Source: Sphingobacteriales bacterium (GTDB taxonomy: Bacteria > Bacteroidota > Bacteroidia > Chitinophagales > UBA2359). Taken from it: a DNA stretch of 64,000 bases. Positions 34,926 to 43,727 of this stretch are shown piece after piece. Every line of letters starts with the position of its first letter. Position 1 is the stretch's first letter. Made by a program: the position numbers and the translations under genes. Below the pieces are notes generated by a model. It ran no database searches, was not told the DNA's origin, and saw only the letters and a list, made by a program, of their open reading frames with translations. The DNA lies in assembly GCA_016706405.1 (NCBI GenBank), contig JADJJT010000003.1, positions 186,001 to 250,000 on the forward strand. Reading direction: 5' to 3'.

Positions 34926-37286
34926 CTATTTTGCCGTACTTAAATTGCCAACTGCCCTAATTGCCTGGGCGCGGTCGCTGGCGGGGCTTATACCAAAACT
35001 AATAATTGCCTCAACAATTTTCGCCTCGTTTATTTGTTTTATTTTTTCAACACTGTCTAATTTATCGGCGGCGGCAACTTTTTTTATGGCATCTATAAAT
35101 ATTTTTGCAGCCGAAACAATCCATCTGTTGACGGTAATATCACAAAGCACTGTTAAGCCCAACTCCGACCGTATAATTTGTGTAATGGGTACATTAGCAA
35201 AGCTAACTAAATACTCATGTATTCGTCCGGCGCTTAAAAGACTATTAAACTCGGAAGTATTTTTAAAAGAAAACGAGTTAGCACCAACATGTACTGCCGT
35301 TACCGTCTTTTTGTCGGCTGCCAAAGCTTTTACTACCGGAACATCAAATTTTAATTTTATGCTTAGTGCCGGTATTATATAATTATTTTTTGCAACTTTT
35401 AATTGGGTCAATTGCATTTTAGGGTCGTAGGCCGCTTTAATAAAAACGCCTGTTAATTGTTTATTATCGCGCAGTAAAACCTCCGATTCGGGGTCGCGCA
35501 GTAAGCGGTGGCTTTCGGCATCGTAAACGCAAATGCGCGATTCGTCAATACCGAATTCGTTTATATTGTATTCGCAATCTATACCATATTGTTGGAAGCA
35601 CTGCTGAAAAGCATCCGGATAAAAATATTTAAACGCCGCCATTAAAAGGGGCAAGCCGCGCCCGCCTCCGGCAAATTGAATAAATCCGTACGAAAAAACT
35701 GCTTTATCATAAGAATTAATTGCATCAAAATTACCTTCGTTTGCCGAAATAGCTTTGAGCACTTTTATTTCAAAGGGAGTTATACCAAACTGAGCAGCCT
35801 CTGAAGACGCGCTCGACATGCTAACTGTTGCTTCGCCTTCATACGAAATTCCGGATAAATATTGAGTTGCCGAACTTCGAACATAGTTATTAAAGGCAAT
35901 TTTTTTTGACGTGCCGTTAGGTGTTACAAAACTGAGTGCATACTTGGCAAAATCGCGCAATACCTGAAAACTTAGGTCGTTTGGCGCAATAATACCGTTA
36001 CTATAAACATTATTTTTAACAATATTTGTAAATGCCAACCATTTTTTTACATATTTTGCCTGAAACTCGTTGATGGCATTAATAGTTTTAGGTAGCTGGG
36101 CAGCAGAAACTACAGTTTCTATGGGTGTTTCGCCATGCCATTCGCTTAAAAACTGCCAATGTACGAGGGCTTTTTGAATTTTAACCACATCGGCTGAACG
36201 GTTGCCAGTTGCCGAGTTGCCGACAGGGGCGGTAATTCCTGCCTCTAAAAATTGGGCAGCATTGGTTGTTGTAAGTCCTATGGTGTTGCGGGCTGTTAAA
36301 ATGGCAGCCCTATCGTTGGCAGCCGGGAAGAGAATGGCCGTTTGCAAAAGCATTAATAATTGACTTTGGGGCTCAACAAGGGGGTCGGGCAGGTGTTCGC
36401 TGAGTTTGCAAAATTGTTTTATGGCGGCAATAGTGTGCTGTAATCGCTGCGCTGAGATTATGGCTTGCCCTGTTTCGGTGGGGGTTTCAAGGTCAAGATG
36501 GGCAGTGCTTAAAAAGGCGGCGGCGTTTAAACTTTGTTGTACGCGGCGCACGTCATCGGCATAGTTATCGCCATCTAAGCCCACCGAGCCTTTAAGCTGG
36601 TAGGCAAATTTGAAGGAAAAATTGCCTATTGGAGTGGTTGTGGTATCGGGGGGTGAGTTTGTATTATTGCCAGTATTGTTAGAATTTGAATTGCCGCCAC
36701 TGTTGTTGTTTGTATTATTTCCGGAGGTTCCGGAAGATGACGAACCACTGCTGCTGCCGGTTCCGGATATTGGCACCTTAAGTTGTTGGCCAATTGTCAA
36801 GGCATTACTTGTTAAATTATTTAAACTCCGCAAAACATCGACAGTAATATTAAAAAGTTGGGCAATTTTGAATAGGGTGTCGCCTTGTTTTACCGTATAA
36901 ATAGTAGTTTTGGGTGCATCGGCACCGCCGCCAGTGTTGTTGTTGCCGCCTTGGTTTCCTGAGGAATTGTTCCCACCTCCGGGCAGTTTTAATTGCTGGC
37001 CAACCGAAAGGGTGTTGGTTAATAAATTATTTAACGATTTTATAGTTTCTACACTAGTTTTATGTTCGGTGGCGATTTTATACAAGGTGTCGCCAGGTTT
37101 TACAATATAAATGGTGTAGTTAGACGGGTTTCCGCCGTTAGAGTTGCTTCCGGGTATTTTAAGTATTTGCCCCAACGCAAGGGCATCGGTTAGTAAATTA
37201 TTAGCTTTTTTAAGTGCGTCAATGGTGCAGCTAAATTTTATGGCAATTTTATACAAGGTATCGCCTGCCTGAACGGTATAAGTCAT
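34926..37286 (-). CDS. Triple LysM protein with lysozyme-like domain, no signal peptide
   Basis: Three LysM domains (about 2-46, 57-101, 131-176) each read YTVQAGDTLYKIA-like and end in GQxLKxP, followed by long Gly/Ser/Asn/Thr linkers. Then come two repeats with a peptidoglycan-binding-like pattern (DDVRRVQQSLNAAAFLS and ADVVKIQKALVHWQFLS) and a region resembling lysozyme-fold hydrolases: AISANEGNFDAINSYD with a candidate catalytic Glu, then FSYGFIQFAGG. The protein starts directly with the first LysM and has no Sec or lipoprotein signal, odd for a wall enzyme. 786 residues. It could be released by a non-Sec route or by lysis. The start ATG is preceded by a good promoter. Confidence 0.8.
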   Translation of the reverse strand: MTYTVQAGDTLYKIAIKFSCTIDALKKANNLLTDALALGQILKIPGSNSNGGNPSNYTIYIVKPGDTLYKIATEHKTSVETIKSLNNLLTNTLSVGQQLKLPGGGNNSSGNQGGNNNTGGGADAPKTTIYTVKQGDTLFKIAQLFNITVDVLRSLNNLTSNALTIGQQLKVPISGTGSSSGSSSSGTSGNNTNNNSGGNSNSNNTGNNTNSPPDTTTTPIGNFSFKFAYQLKGSVGLDGDNYADDVRRVQQSLNAAAFLSTAHLDLETPTETGQAIISAQRLQHTIAAIKQFCKLSEHLPDPLVEPQSQLLMLLQTAILFPAANDRAAILTARNTIGLTTTNAAQFLEAGITAPVGNSATGNRSADVVKIQKALVHWQFLSEWHGETPIETVVSAAQLPKTINAINEFQAKYVKKWLAFTNIVKNNVYSNGIIAPNDLSFQVLRDFAKYALSFVTPNGTSKKIAFNNYVRSSATQYLSGISYEGEATVSMSSASSEAAQFGITPFEIKVLKAISANEGNFDAINSYDKAVFSYGFIQFAGGGRGLPLLMAAFKYFYPDAFQQCFQQYGIDCEYNINEFGIDESRICVYDAESHRLLRDPESEVLLRDNKQLTGVFIKAAYDPKMQLTQLKVAKNNYIIPALSIKLKFDVPVVKALAADKKTVTAVHVGANSFSFKNTSEFNSLLSAGRIHEYLVSFANVPITQIIRSELGLTVLCDITVNRWIVSAAKIFIDAIKKVAAADKLDSVEKIKQINEAKIVEAIISFGISPASDRAQAIRAVGNLSTAK

Positions 37287-37317
37287 ATTTATTAACTATT
37301 TTAAACGAACTTAAGGG

Positions 37318-37346
37318 CAAATATAAGGCTTTCCTTGTTATATCAA
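37318..37346 (-). promoter_or_regulatory. Promoter of the LysM protein gene
   Basis: Minus-strand TTG (37344-37346) and TATATTTG (37318-37325), 18 bases apart, 31 bases before the ATG. Confidence 0.65.
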
Positions 37347-37435
37347 TGTTTAATTTTTAAATTTGATTTTAGATTAAAAACCGAATAATTTCCGGAAAAA
37401 ATCCGGAAACACAGCTTCAGTATCCAATTAATTAT

Positions 37436-38110
37436 TTAGTCAGTTTTAAATTTGTAACCAATGCCATATACTGTTTTAATATAATCGGCAGAACCCTTTT
37501 GAATTAATTTTCGGCGCAAATTTTTAATATGCGTGTATAACGAGTCAAAAAGTTCATCGTTTAAAATTCCGTCCCAAACATGTTCGGCCAAAGCGTTTTT
37601 GCTAATAACCCGGTTTTTATTGGCAATTAGGTACAACAATAGTTTGTATTCGGTAGGAGTTAAAGTTAGTATTTCGTTAAAAACCGTAACTTCGTGTCTA
37701 TCTGTGTTTATGCTTATTTCACCCTCAACCACATTTTTTTGTCCTTCAAATTGTTTTCGGCGCAAAACGGCTTTAATGCGGGCATTCAACTCAGACAGGC
37801 TAAAAGGTTTCACCAAATAATCGTCTGCACCGTAATTTAGGCCGGCAACCTTATCGTCCACCGAGTCTTTTGCCGATATAATTATTACACCCGAGCGGAG
37901 TTGCATTTTTTGGGCTTCTTGCACCAAACTCATGCCGCTGCCAAAGGGCAAACCTATGTCCACTAAAATGCACTCATAGTTATTGGCAGTAATTTTTTCG
38001 AGACCTCCGGTAAAGTCAAAAGCCGAATCACAAACAAACGACTCGCGCGACAGATATGTTACCATGGCATTTTGCAGCGCGGTGTCGTCTTCTACAATTA
38101 AAATTTTCAT
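37436..38110 (-). CDS. OmpR-family response regulator
   Basis: DNA-binding two-component regulator. Receiver domain 1-115 with acidic pair Glu7/Asp8/Asp9, phospho-acceptor Asp51 (ILVDIGLP), Ser79 and Lys101 (YLVKPF). The winged-helix trans_reg_C domain (about 130-222) includes LTLTPTEYKLLLYLIANKNRVISK and the recognition helix region SLYTHIKNLRRKL, ending YIKTVYGIGYKF. 224 residues, standard. No histidine kinase gene is adjacent: the neighbours are a fatty acid hydroxylase-like gene 52 bases upstream and the LysM gene downstream. The kinase must be elsewhere. Confidence 0.95.
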   Translation of the reverse strand: MKILIVEDDTALQNAMVTYLSRESFVCDSAFDFTGGLEKITANNYECILVDIGLPFGSGMSLVQEAQKMQLRSGVIIISAKDSVDDKVAGLNYGADDYLVKPFSLSELNARIKAVLRRKQFEGQKNVVEGEISINTDRHEVTVFNEILTLTPTEYKLLLYLIANKNRVISKNALAEHVWDGILNDELFDSLYTHIKNLRRKLIQKGSADYIKTVYGIGYKFKTD

Positions 38111-38162
38111 AAACTTGTATAACAGTTATCGGTTAAGTTAAGGGTAAAAAAGTAAATTTTAA

Positions 38163-38807
38163 TTACCTTCTCTTATCGAGTGTGTTGGTGCCAAAAAGCA
38201 CATCCCAAAACGGCGAGCTAACGCCATAACCGCGGTCGGGGTCGTGAAAATGATGTACCAGATGGTGTTTGCGCAAAGCTTTAAACCAGGCATACGGTAA
38301 ATTTAAATGGTGCATGGCATAATGCCCCATATCGTAGGCCAAATAACCCAATAAAAAACCAGCCATAAAAGGGTGATAATAGGTTGCATCGGGATAAATT
38401 GCAGTAAATAAATACCTGAATAAAAGATAAAAAAAACTTGCCAGCGGAATGCTTAATACGGGCGGCATTACTAACCGCCACGAGTCGTTTGGATAGTCGT
38501 GGTGAACACCATGGCAAATAAAATGCAAGCGTTTTCCCCAATTACTGGTAGGATGGTAATGAAACACAAACCTATGGATAGTATATTCAACAAACGACCA
38601 AACGAAAATACCGGCTGGAAAAAGCAATAGTATTTGTGTTAAACTGTGCTGCGCAACGATTACAGATTGATAAAGCAGCCAACCAATTACAGGCAAAAAC
38701 AAAATAAGTGGCACGGTAAAATGCACCCTCGACAGCTTGTTTAACAAAGGATTGGCAAACATCGTTACACTTTCATCTTTATTAGATATATATTGTTTGT
38801 TAGACAT
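38163..38807 (-). CDS. Sterol desaturase/fatty acid hydroxylase family membrane protein
   Basis: Di-iron integral membrane oxygenase related to fatty acid 2-hydroxylase. Histidine clusters are all visible: HRFVFH, HGVHHDYPND, HYAMHH and HHLVHHFHD. About four hydrophobic segments (LILFLPVIGWLLYQSV, ILLLFPAGIFVWSFVEY, LSIPLASFFYLLFRYLF, FMAGFLLGYLAYDMG) give the standard topology. 214 residues matches bacterial members. Such enzymes 2-hydroxylate the acyl chain of sphingolipids, and Bacteroidota do make sphingolipids, so that role is plausible but inferred. Confidence 0.88.
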   Translation of the reverse strand: MSNKQYISNKDESVTMFANPLLNKLSRVHFTVPLILFLPVIGWLLYQSVIVAQHSLTQILLLFPAGIFVWSFVEYTIHRFVFHYHPTSNWGKRLHFICHGVHHDYPNDSWRLVMPPVLSIPLASFFYLLFRYLFTAIYPDATYYHPFMAGFLLGYLAYDMGHYAMHHLNLPYAWFKALRKHHLVHHFHDPDRGYGVSSPFWDVLFGTNTLDKRR

Positions 38808-38835
38808 AAAGGAATTAAATATAAAAATGCAAGTA

Positions 38836-38867
38836 CAAAATTACAACAAATTACTTTGTTTGCCAAA
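38836..38867 (-). promoter_or_regulatory. Promoter of the fatty acid hydroxylase-like gene
   Basis: Minus-strand TTTG (38864-38867) and TAATTTTG (38836-38843), 20 bases apart; ATG 28 bases downstream. Confidence 0.65.
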
Positions 38868-38933
38868 TTTAGGTTCAACTTCGCCACCTAAGTACAATAA
38901 CGTGCTGTGTAGATGGGACTGCGCAGGTGGGGC

Positions 38934-38964
38934 TTGGTTAGTCTATTACAAAATTGTACCTTTG
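38934..38964 (+). promoter_or_regulatory. Promoter of the double-FKBP gene
   Basis: TTG at 38934-38936 and TACCTTTG at 38957-38964, 20 bases apart, 94 bases before the ATG at 39059. Confidence 0.65.
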
Positions 38965-39058
38965 TGGCAGCAAACATGCAAACATCAACATTAACTTTTC
39001 TAAAAAGCAAGATTACACTTGTTGATAGAGGGAAAATTATTTTTATTTTTATCGAAGT

Positions 39059-40111
39059 ATGAAACGCTATTTTAGCATATTAGCTGTAAGTTTTACTATA
39101 TTGACACTTATTTTGTTATTTTCTTTATCCGGATGCCAAAATACAAGCGACAAAGAAGGTAAAATCAAGAAACCTTTTTTAAAAGAAATGGTTAAAGCCA
39201 GCAGCCTCGGCGTATCGTACAAAATACATACCCAAAAAGGTGGCCGTAAAGCCGTTTATGGCGACTATATTGTATTACACATGCAAGGCGTAAATGCTCG
39301 AGACTCAATTATCAGCAACTCGTACACGGACAGCCCGATGCGCTTTAATTTTAACCACAATTTGTTTCAAGGAACACTCAACGAGGGGTTAAGCCAAATG
39401 AGTATTGGCGATAGTGCCAGCTTCACTATTCCCGTTGATACCCTTTTTGGCGAAAAATTGCCCGCCTATGTTCAAAAAGGCGAAAAATTTACCTACCATA
39501 TTACTTTGATTGATGCCTTTTCGAAGGCCGATTTGAACGAACAAAAAAACAAACTTGTAAGTGAACAACGGATAAAGGATGAAGAACGAATTACAAAATT
39601 TTTAAAAGACAACAAAAGTGAAATGAAACAAACCAGTTCGGGTTTGTTTTACAAAATATACCAAGACGGCAAAGGTGAACGCATAAAGTTAGCCGACAAA
39701 GTTAGCATGACCTATAATATAACCCTGTTAACTGGCAAAAAAGTTAGCTCGCTTTTAGCTCCGGAAGATTATGTAGTGATAAAACAAATTAAAGGGCTAC
39801 AAGAAGGGTTACAACTATTAAATAAAGGTGCTAAAGCCCGGCTAATTGTACCCTCGCATTTGGCTTATGGCAATACACCCAAAGGTGCAATTCCGGCCAA
39901 TTCTATATTAATATACGACCTCATTATTGCCGATGTAAAGCCCACCGATTTGCAGCAAGAGACGACCAAAACGCCGAAAGGTCAAAAGAAAAACATGAAC
40001 TCCATAAAAATTAGCCCTAAAAAGCCTGTCGCAACTCCGCAGCCCGCTACCCCACGCCGCAAATTAGAAGTAGGCCAAGACGCACCCCCCACCACCATCG
40101 AAGTTAAATAG
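39059..40111 (+). CDS. Lipoprotein with two FKBP-type prolyl isomerase domains
   Basis: Exported folding factor. Lipoprotein signal ending LSGC (Cys26). Two FKBP-like units: the first (about 50-160) has YGDYIVLHMQGVNARDS and LNEGLSQMSIGDSASFTIP, but lacks the usual IPANS strand; the second (about 195-300) has GLQEGLQLLNKGAKARLIVP and AYGNTPKGAIPANSILIYDL, the catalytic-site segment. An extended helix with many charged residues (about 160-195) joins them. The C-terminal 50 residues are Pro/Lys-rich and disordered. 350 residues. Paralogous to the FKBP lipoprotein at 1915. Confidence 0.85.
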   Translation: MKRYFSILAVSFTILTLILLFSLSGCQNTSDKEGKIKKPFLKEMVKASSLGVSYKIHTQKGGRKAVYGDYIVLHMQGVNARDSIISNSYTDSPMRFNFNHNLFQGTLNEGLSQMSIGDSASFTIPVDTLFGEKLPAYVQKGEKFTYHITLIDAFSKADLNEQKNKLVSEQRIKDEERITKFLKDNKSEMKQTSSGLFYKIYQDGKGERIKLADKVSMTYNITLLTGKKVSSLLAPEDYVVIKQIKGLQEGLQLLNKGAKARLIVPSHLAYGNTPKGAIPANSILIYDLIIADVKPTDLQQETTKTPKGQKKNMNSIKISPKKPVATPQPATPRRKLEVGQDAPPTTIEVK

Positions 40112-40128
40112 CGGTAGCAACAGCTACG

Positions 40129-40773
40129 TTAAACAATTGCCTGTTGTAATATTTGCAAACTATGCCTACCCTCGGCAAACAACAAATCTAGAATACTTAC
40201 ATTGGGTAAAAAGCCAGTTTGAGGCTCAAACACCTGCGAATAAACAGGTGGCGTATAATTTGCATCGGGATGGCTTTTGCTTTCAGAGGGGTGGTAAACT
40301 GCCCTAAAATCGGCCATAAGGTGGGCGGGGTAATTTTTTTGGTAACTATCGGTAACTTGTAAAATTTTATCAACCTTTAATAATTGAACGATTTGCCGTG
40401 TTAAAGCCAAATTAAAATCAAATAAATATTGATAAGGTTTATGATAAAACGGATAGAGTGCATCTTCGTAATACTCAAAAAAAGGAGAAGAACGATAAGC
40501 AGCAATTAAACTTTGCCAATGCAATCGCTGCCAGTTGTACGCATTTGATATTTTTACTTCGTGCATAGCCATCCGGATATTTTTGCCTCCTTCAATCGGA
40601 ATGCTTAAAGTTAAAACTCCGTTAGGTGTGGCAATGTAGGCCCGGTTTCGGAAAGACGATTTTACAAAATGCTCGTACTTTTCAATAAAAATGCTTGGGT
40701 GTGTTATTAAACGTGCATAATAACCAATACTACCCATATACTGTGCGTCTAACAAAATTGGCAAATTATTCAT
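40129..40773 (-). CDS. WbqC family protein
   Basis: WbqC-like proteins occur in polysaccharide gene sets and are suspected to act in surface glycan synthesis, with no proven reaction. Family features seen: LLDAQYMGSIGYYARLI near the N-terminus, FRNRAYIATPNGVLTLSIPIEGG, then NAYNWQRLHWQSLIAAYRSSPFFEYYED. 214 residues, typical. No other polysaccharide genes are adjacent. The ATG lies 8 bases after a -7 box, so the mRNA would have almost no leader. It converges with the double-FKBP gene with only 17 bases between them. Confidence 0.82.
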   Translation of the reverse strand: MNNLPILLDAQYMGSIGYYARLITHPSIFIEKYEHFVKSSFRNRAYIATPNGVLTLSIPIEGGKNIRMAMHEVKISNAYNWQRLHWQSLIAAYRSSPFFEYYEDALYPFYHKPYQYLFDFNLALTRQIVQLLKVDKILQVTDSYQKNYPAHLMADFRAVYHPSESKSHPDANYTPPVYSQVFEPQTGFLPNVSILDLLFAEGRHSLQILQQAIV

Positions 40774-40781
40774 AACGCTGG

Positions 40782-40789
40782 CAAAAGTA
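40782..40789 (-). promoter_or_regulatory. -7 box (TACTTTTG) directly before the WbqC start
   Basis: Minus-strand TACTTTTG ends 8 bases before the ATG at 40773, giving a near-leaderless transcript. Confidence 0.55.
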
Positions 40790-40833
40790 CTACATACACC
40801 CTAAATTTGGCGTGTTTACCAGCAAATAAGTTA

Positions 40834-40841
40834 TATATTTG
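40834..40841 (+). promoter_or_regulatory. -7 box (TATATTTG) directly before the PagL-like start
   Basis: TATATTTG ends 7 bases before the ATG at 40849. Divergent to the WbqC promoter, 44 bases away. Confidence 0.5.
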
Positions 40842-40848
40842 CCCCTGT

Positions 40849-42141
40849 ATGATAGGTTTTATAACGGCAATTTTAATTAAACTTACCTGCCCTTTAACTA
40901 AAAAACGTTACTTTAAGAGGCTTATTTTGCCCTTTAATATTTCCGGAAAAAATTGGAAGTACATCTTTTGTATTAGCCTCTTGTGCTTACTATTTAATAT
41001 TGGCAAGGCACAACAGTCATCATGGGCAATGCCGGATTTCAATAACAGTATTGAACCTAATTTACATATAGGCCGCATTATAAAACATACTTGGAAATTT
41101 AAGCCTAATATTACCGAAAATTCGACCGTTTACGCGCTAAGTTTTGCCCATCGCACATCGCCGGCAAAAGGCCGCCTTTGGCATGCCCTTTGGGGGTATC
41201 CGGAGTGGAGCGTTACGGCAGCATATACAAAGTACGGCAATGGCAATATATTTGGGACTGCGGTAGGTTTGCTTCCTGCCTTACATTTTTCAATTATAAA
41301 AAATAAACATTTGAATTGGCAATTCAGGTTTGGGGCAGGTCTTAACTATATAACTAAAAAATTTGACATAGCTAATAATCCAACAAATAATGTTATTGGC
41401 AGCCATATTAATAATTATACTTTAATTGGTACTTCGCTTGAGTGGCGTTTAGGGCAAAAATGGTCAGTTTTGGGGCATTTTAGTTTTTCCCACAGTTCAA
41501 ATGGGCGCACTTCGTCTCCTAACTTGGGTATTAATTTACCCTCAGCAGGTTTGGGCTTGCGTTTTTACCTATGGCAACCCACGCAAAGCACAAGCACTCC
41601 AATTGATGTTACAGACTCGATTAAACAGGCCTACAAGATACCGTTCCTTAAACGCCCCTTGCGAAGATGGCAGTTAGGCGTGCGATTTGGGCATGGTTTT
41701 ACATCGGGGGCGGTGCCGGGTGGCCCCAAATTTAGTGTTTGGATGTTTGCCCCCTACCTGCAAAAACGTTTAACAGCCAAAGGGCAAATTATGGTGGGTG
41801 TTGAAAGTAGTTACTATACCGGAATTTACCATTATGCGGTTTTTCAAGCGGCATGGCCAGCCCCGCAATGGAAATCGGCTGTTAAAGTAGCCCCATACGC
41901 CGCCTACGAGTTAATATTTGGCAACATGGGTATCGTCGCCGTAACAGGTTTTTACGTTTACGATGTATTTTTTAAACGCGAAACTTTATTCAACAAACTT
42001 GGTTTACAATACCATGCAAAAAACAGACTGCCCAAAACACACCAACCGCGTCAGAAAAATAATTTGTACGGCGGCATTTATTTAAAAACTCACTATGGCA
42101 ATGCCGAAATGGTCGAGATTGCCATTGGTTGTGCTTTTTAG
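40849..42141 (+). CDS. Acyloxyacyl hydrolase/PagL-like outer-membrane protein
   Basis: PagL-type enzymes remove acyl chains from lipid A in the outer membrane. The key segment is FSFSHSSNGRTSSPNLGINLPSAG, which resembles the His-Ser region of PagL, followed by barrel strands. The signal-like hydrophobic stretch (WKYIFCISLLCLLFNIGKAQ) lies about 35 residues after the ATG at 40849, a long n-region, so the true start could be farther in; an earlier TTG in frame at 40807 is upstream of the promoter-like box. From this ATG the protein has 430 residues, with a C-terminal half whose strands could be a second barrel-like portion. Function inferred from one motif. Confidence 0.7.
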   Translation: MIGFITAILIKLTCPLTKKRYFKRLILPFNISGKNWKYIFCISLLCLLFNIGKAQQSSWAMPDFNNSIEPNLHIGRIIKHTWKFKPNITENSTVYALSFAHRTSPAKGRLWHALWGYPEWSVTAAYTKYGNGNIFGTAVGLLPALHFSIIKNKHLNWQFRFGAGLNYITKKFDIANNPTNNVIGSHINNYTLIGTSLEWRLGQKWSVLGHFSFSHSSNGRTSSPNLGINLPSAGLGLRFYLWQPTQSTSTPIDVTDSIKQAYKIPFLKRPLRRWQLGVRFGHGFTSGAVPGGPKFSVWMFAPYLQKRLTAKGQIMVGVESSYYTGIYHYAVFQAAWPAPQWKSAVKVAPYAAYELIFGNMGIVAVTGFYVYDVFFKRETLFNKLGLQYHAKNRLPKTHQPRQKNNLYGGIYLKTHYGNAEMVEIAIGCAF

Positions 42142-42404
42142 TATGCAGTTAAGCATAATTAGCTAATGCAAAATAATAAAGGCAAGATTAATTTGTGTAA
42201 ATAATTGATTATTAGTTGTTTGTATGATTTTTGCTCGTTAATCACTTAAAGTATTTATTCAAGCAATAATATTCCGGATAATAAAAAGTTTCACTTCAAA
42301 GAAATCATACTTCAAACAATCATTATGTGATCAAAAGCAAAAACTACCCTAAGATATGTCAATATACTTATTACCTTTGTAGTTAAAATACACGTATCTT
42401 AAAA
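42142..42404. other. Spacer before the PLP-dependent enzyme gene
   Basis: AT-rich 263-base spacer. TACCTTTG at 42372-42379 is a likely -7 box for the gene at 42405, giving a leader of about 20 bases. One TCCGGATAA copy near 42273. No gene seen. Confidence 0.5.
42372..42379 (+). promoter_or_regulatory. -7 box (TACCTTTG) of the PLP-dependent enzyme gene
   Basis: TACCTTTG followed by T, 25 bases before the ATG at 42405. Confidence 0.6.
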
Positions 42405-43592
42405 ATGGATTTATCGCACATTATTAATCAGTTAGGCGAAGAACGTGAACAGTATTTACACGCAGTATCGCCTCCAATTTTTCAAAGCAGCAATTTTGCC
42501 TACCCCAATATAGCTCAACTTCGCTTAGCACTAAAAGATGAGTTAAACACACCCTTTTACACACGTGGCTGCAACCCTACCGTGGCTATTTTGCGCAAAA
42601 AAATTGCTGCCTTAGAACAAGCCGAAGATGCCCTGATAACCGGCAGCGGCAGCGCTGCTATTGCTATGGCAGTTATTTCGCAACTCAAAGCAAACGACCA
42701 CGTAATTTGTGTTGCCAAACCTTATAGCTGGACGTTTAATTTGCTAAACAATTTGTTGCCACGCTTTGGCGTTACAACCACATTTATTGACGGAGAAACA
42801 ATTTCTAATTACAAAAACGCCCTGCAAAGCAATACCAAACTTGTTTTTTTAGAAAGTCCAAACTCTATGACTTTTGAATTGCAAGATTTGAGTGAAGTAG
42901 CTTCGTTTGCCAAAAAACACCAGCTTACCACTATTATTGGCAACAGCTACGCCTCGCCAATTTTCCAAAATCCAATTAGTTTCGGAATTGACATGGTAGT
43001 ACATTCGGCCAGCAAATATATTGGCGGACACAGCGACGTGGTGGCAGGTGTAATTTGCGGCAAAGCCCAAACCATTCGCAAAATTTTTGAAAACGAATTT
43101 ATGACGCTTGGGAGTATCATTTCGCCCAATGACGCATGGCTACTGCTGCGGGGCTTGCGCACCTTGCCCATCCGGATGGAGCGGGTAGAAAATACCACAC
43201 AACAAGTAGTCGCTTTTTTAGCACAACATCCGCTTGTAGAAAGTATAAATTACCCGTTTTACCAGCAATCGGCACAATATAAATTGGCAAAACAGCAAAT
43301 GCGGGGCGCAGGTGGACTTTTATCATTTACCATAAAAGCCGATTCGCTGGCACAAATGGAAACTTTTTGCAATAATTTACAATATTTTCTGCTGGCGTGT
43401 TCGTGGGGAGGCTACGAGTCGCTGGCTTTTCCGATATGCTGCCTTTACGAAAGCGAAAATTATGGCCGCACTAATTTACCTTATAATTTTGTGCGCCTAT
43501 ACATTGGCCTCGAAGACCCCGAACCCCTTATTGAAGACCTTTCGAATGCCCTAAATGCAGTTGAGAAAATGAAAAGTAAGACAAGAATTTAA
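42405..43592 (+). CDS. Cys/Met metabolism PLP-dependent enzyme (cystathionine gamma-synthase/lyase type)
   Basis: Fold-type I PLP enzyme of trans-sulfuration metabolism. Seen: VSPPIFQSSNFAYPN near the N-terminus, the Tyr-Thr-Arg segment FYTRGCNPT, GSGSAAIAMAVIS (phosphate-binding loop), and the Schiff-base lysine in VHSASKYIGGHSDVVAG. The C-terminal domain includes SWGGYESLAFP, usually SLGGVESLI in the family, with the first Ser-Leu changed to Ser-Trp. 395 residues, normal. Whether it is a synthase, a beta- or gamma-lyase cannot be told from sequence alone; no methionine genes are adjacent. Confidence 0.88.
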   Translation: MDLSHIINQLGEEREQYLHAVSPPIFQSSNFAYPNIAQLRLALKDELNTPFYTRGCNPTVAILRKKIAALEQAEDALITGSGSAAIAMAVISQLKANDHVICVAKPYSWTFNLLNNLLPRFGVTTTFIDGETISNYKNALQSNTKLVFLESPNSMTFELQDLSEVASFAKKHQLTTIIGNSYASPIFQNPISFGIDMVVHSASKYIGGHSDVVAGVICGKAQTIRKIFENEFMTLGSIISPNDAWLLLRGLRTLPIRMERVENTTQQVVAFLAQHPLVESINYPFYQQSAQYKLAKQQMRGAGGLLSFTIKADSLAQMETFCNNLQYFLLACSWGGYESLAFPICCLYESENYGRTNLPYNFVRLYIGLEDPEPLIEDLSNALNAVEKMKSKTRI

Positions 43593-43727
43593 TTTAACAA
43601 CGAAAAATCATACTTGATGAAATAGGGTGGAAAAACCAACTTATTTAAAGTATCCGGAAAAATAAATACCCAAGTAAACATCTCCCGTGTTTAAAGTATA
43701 ATAAAGGCAAATTATATAATTTATTTC

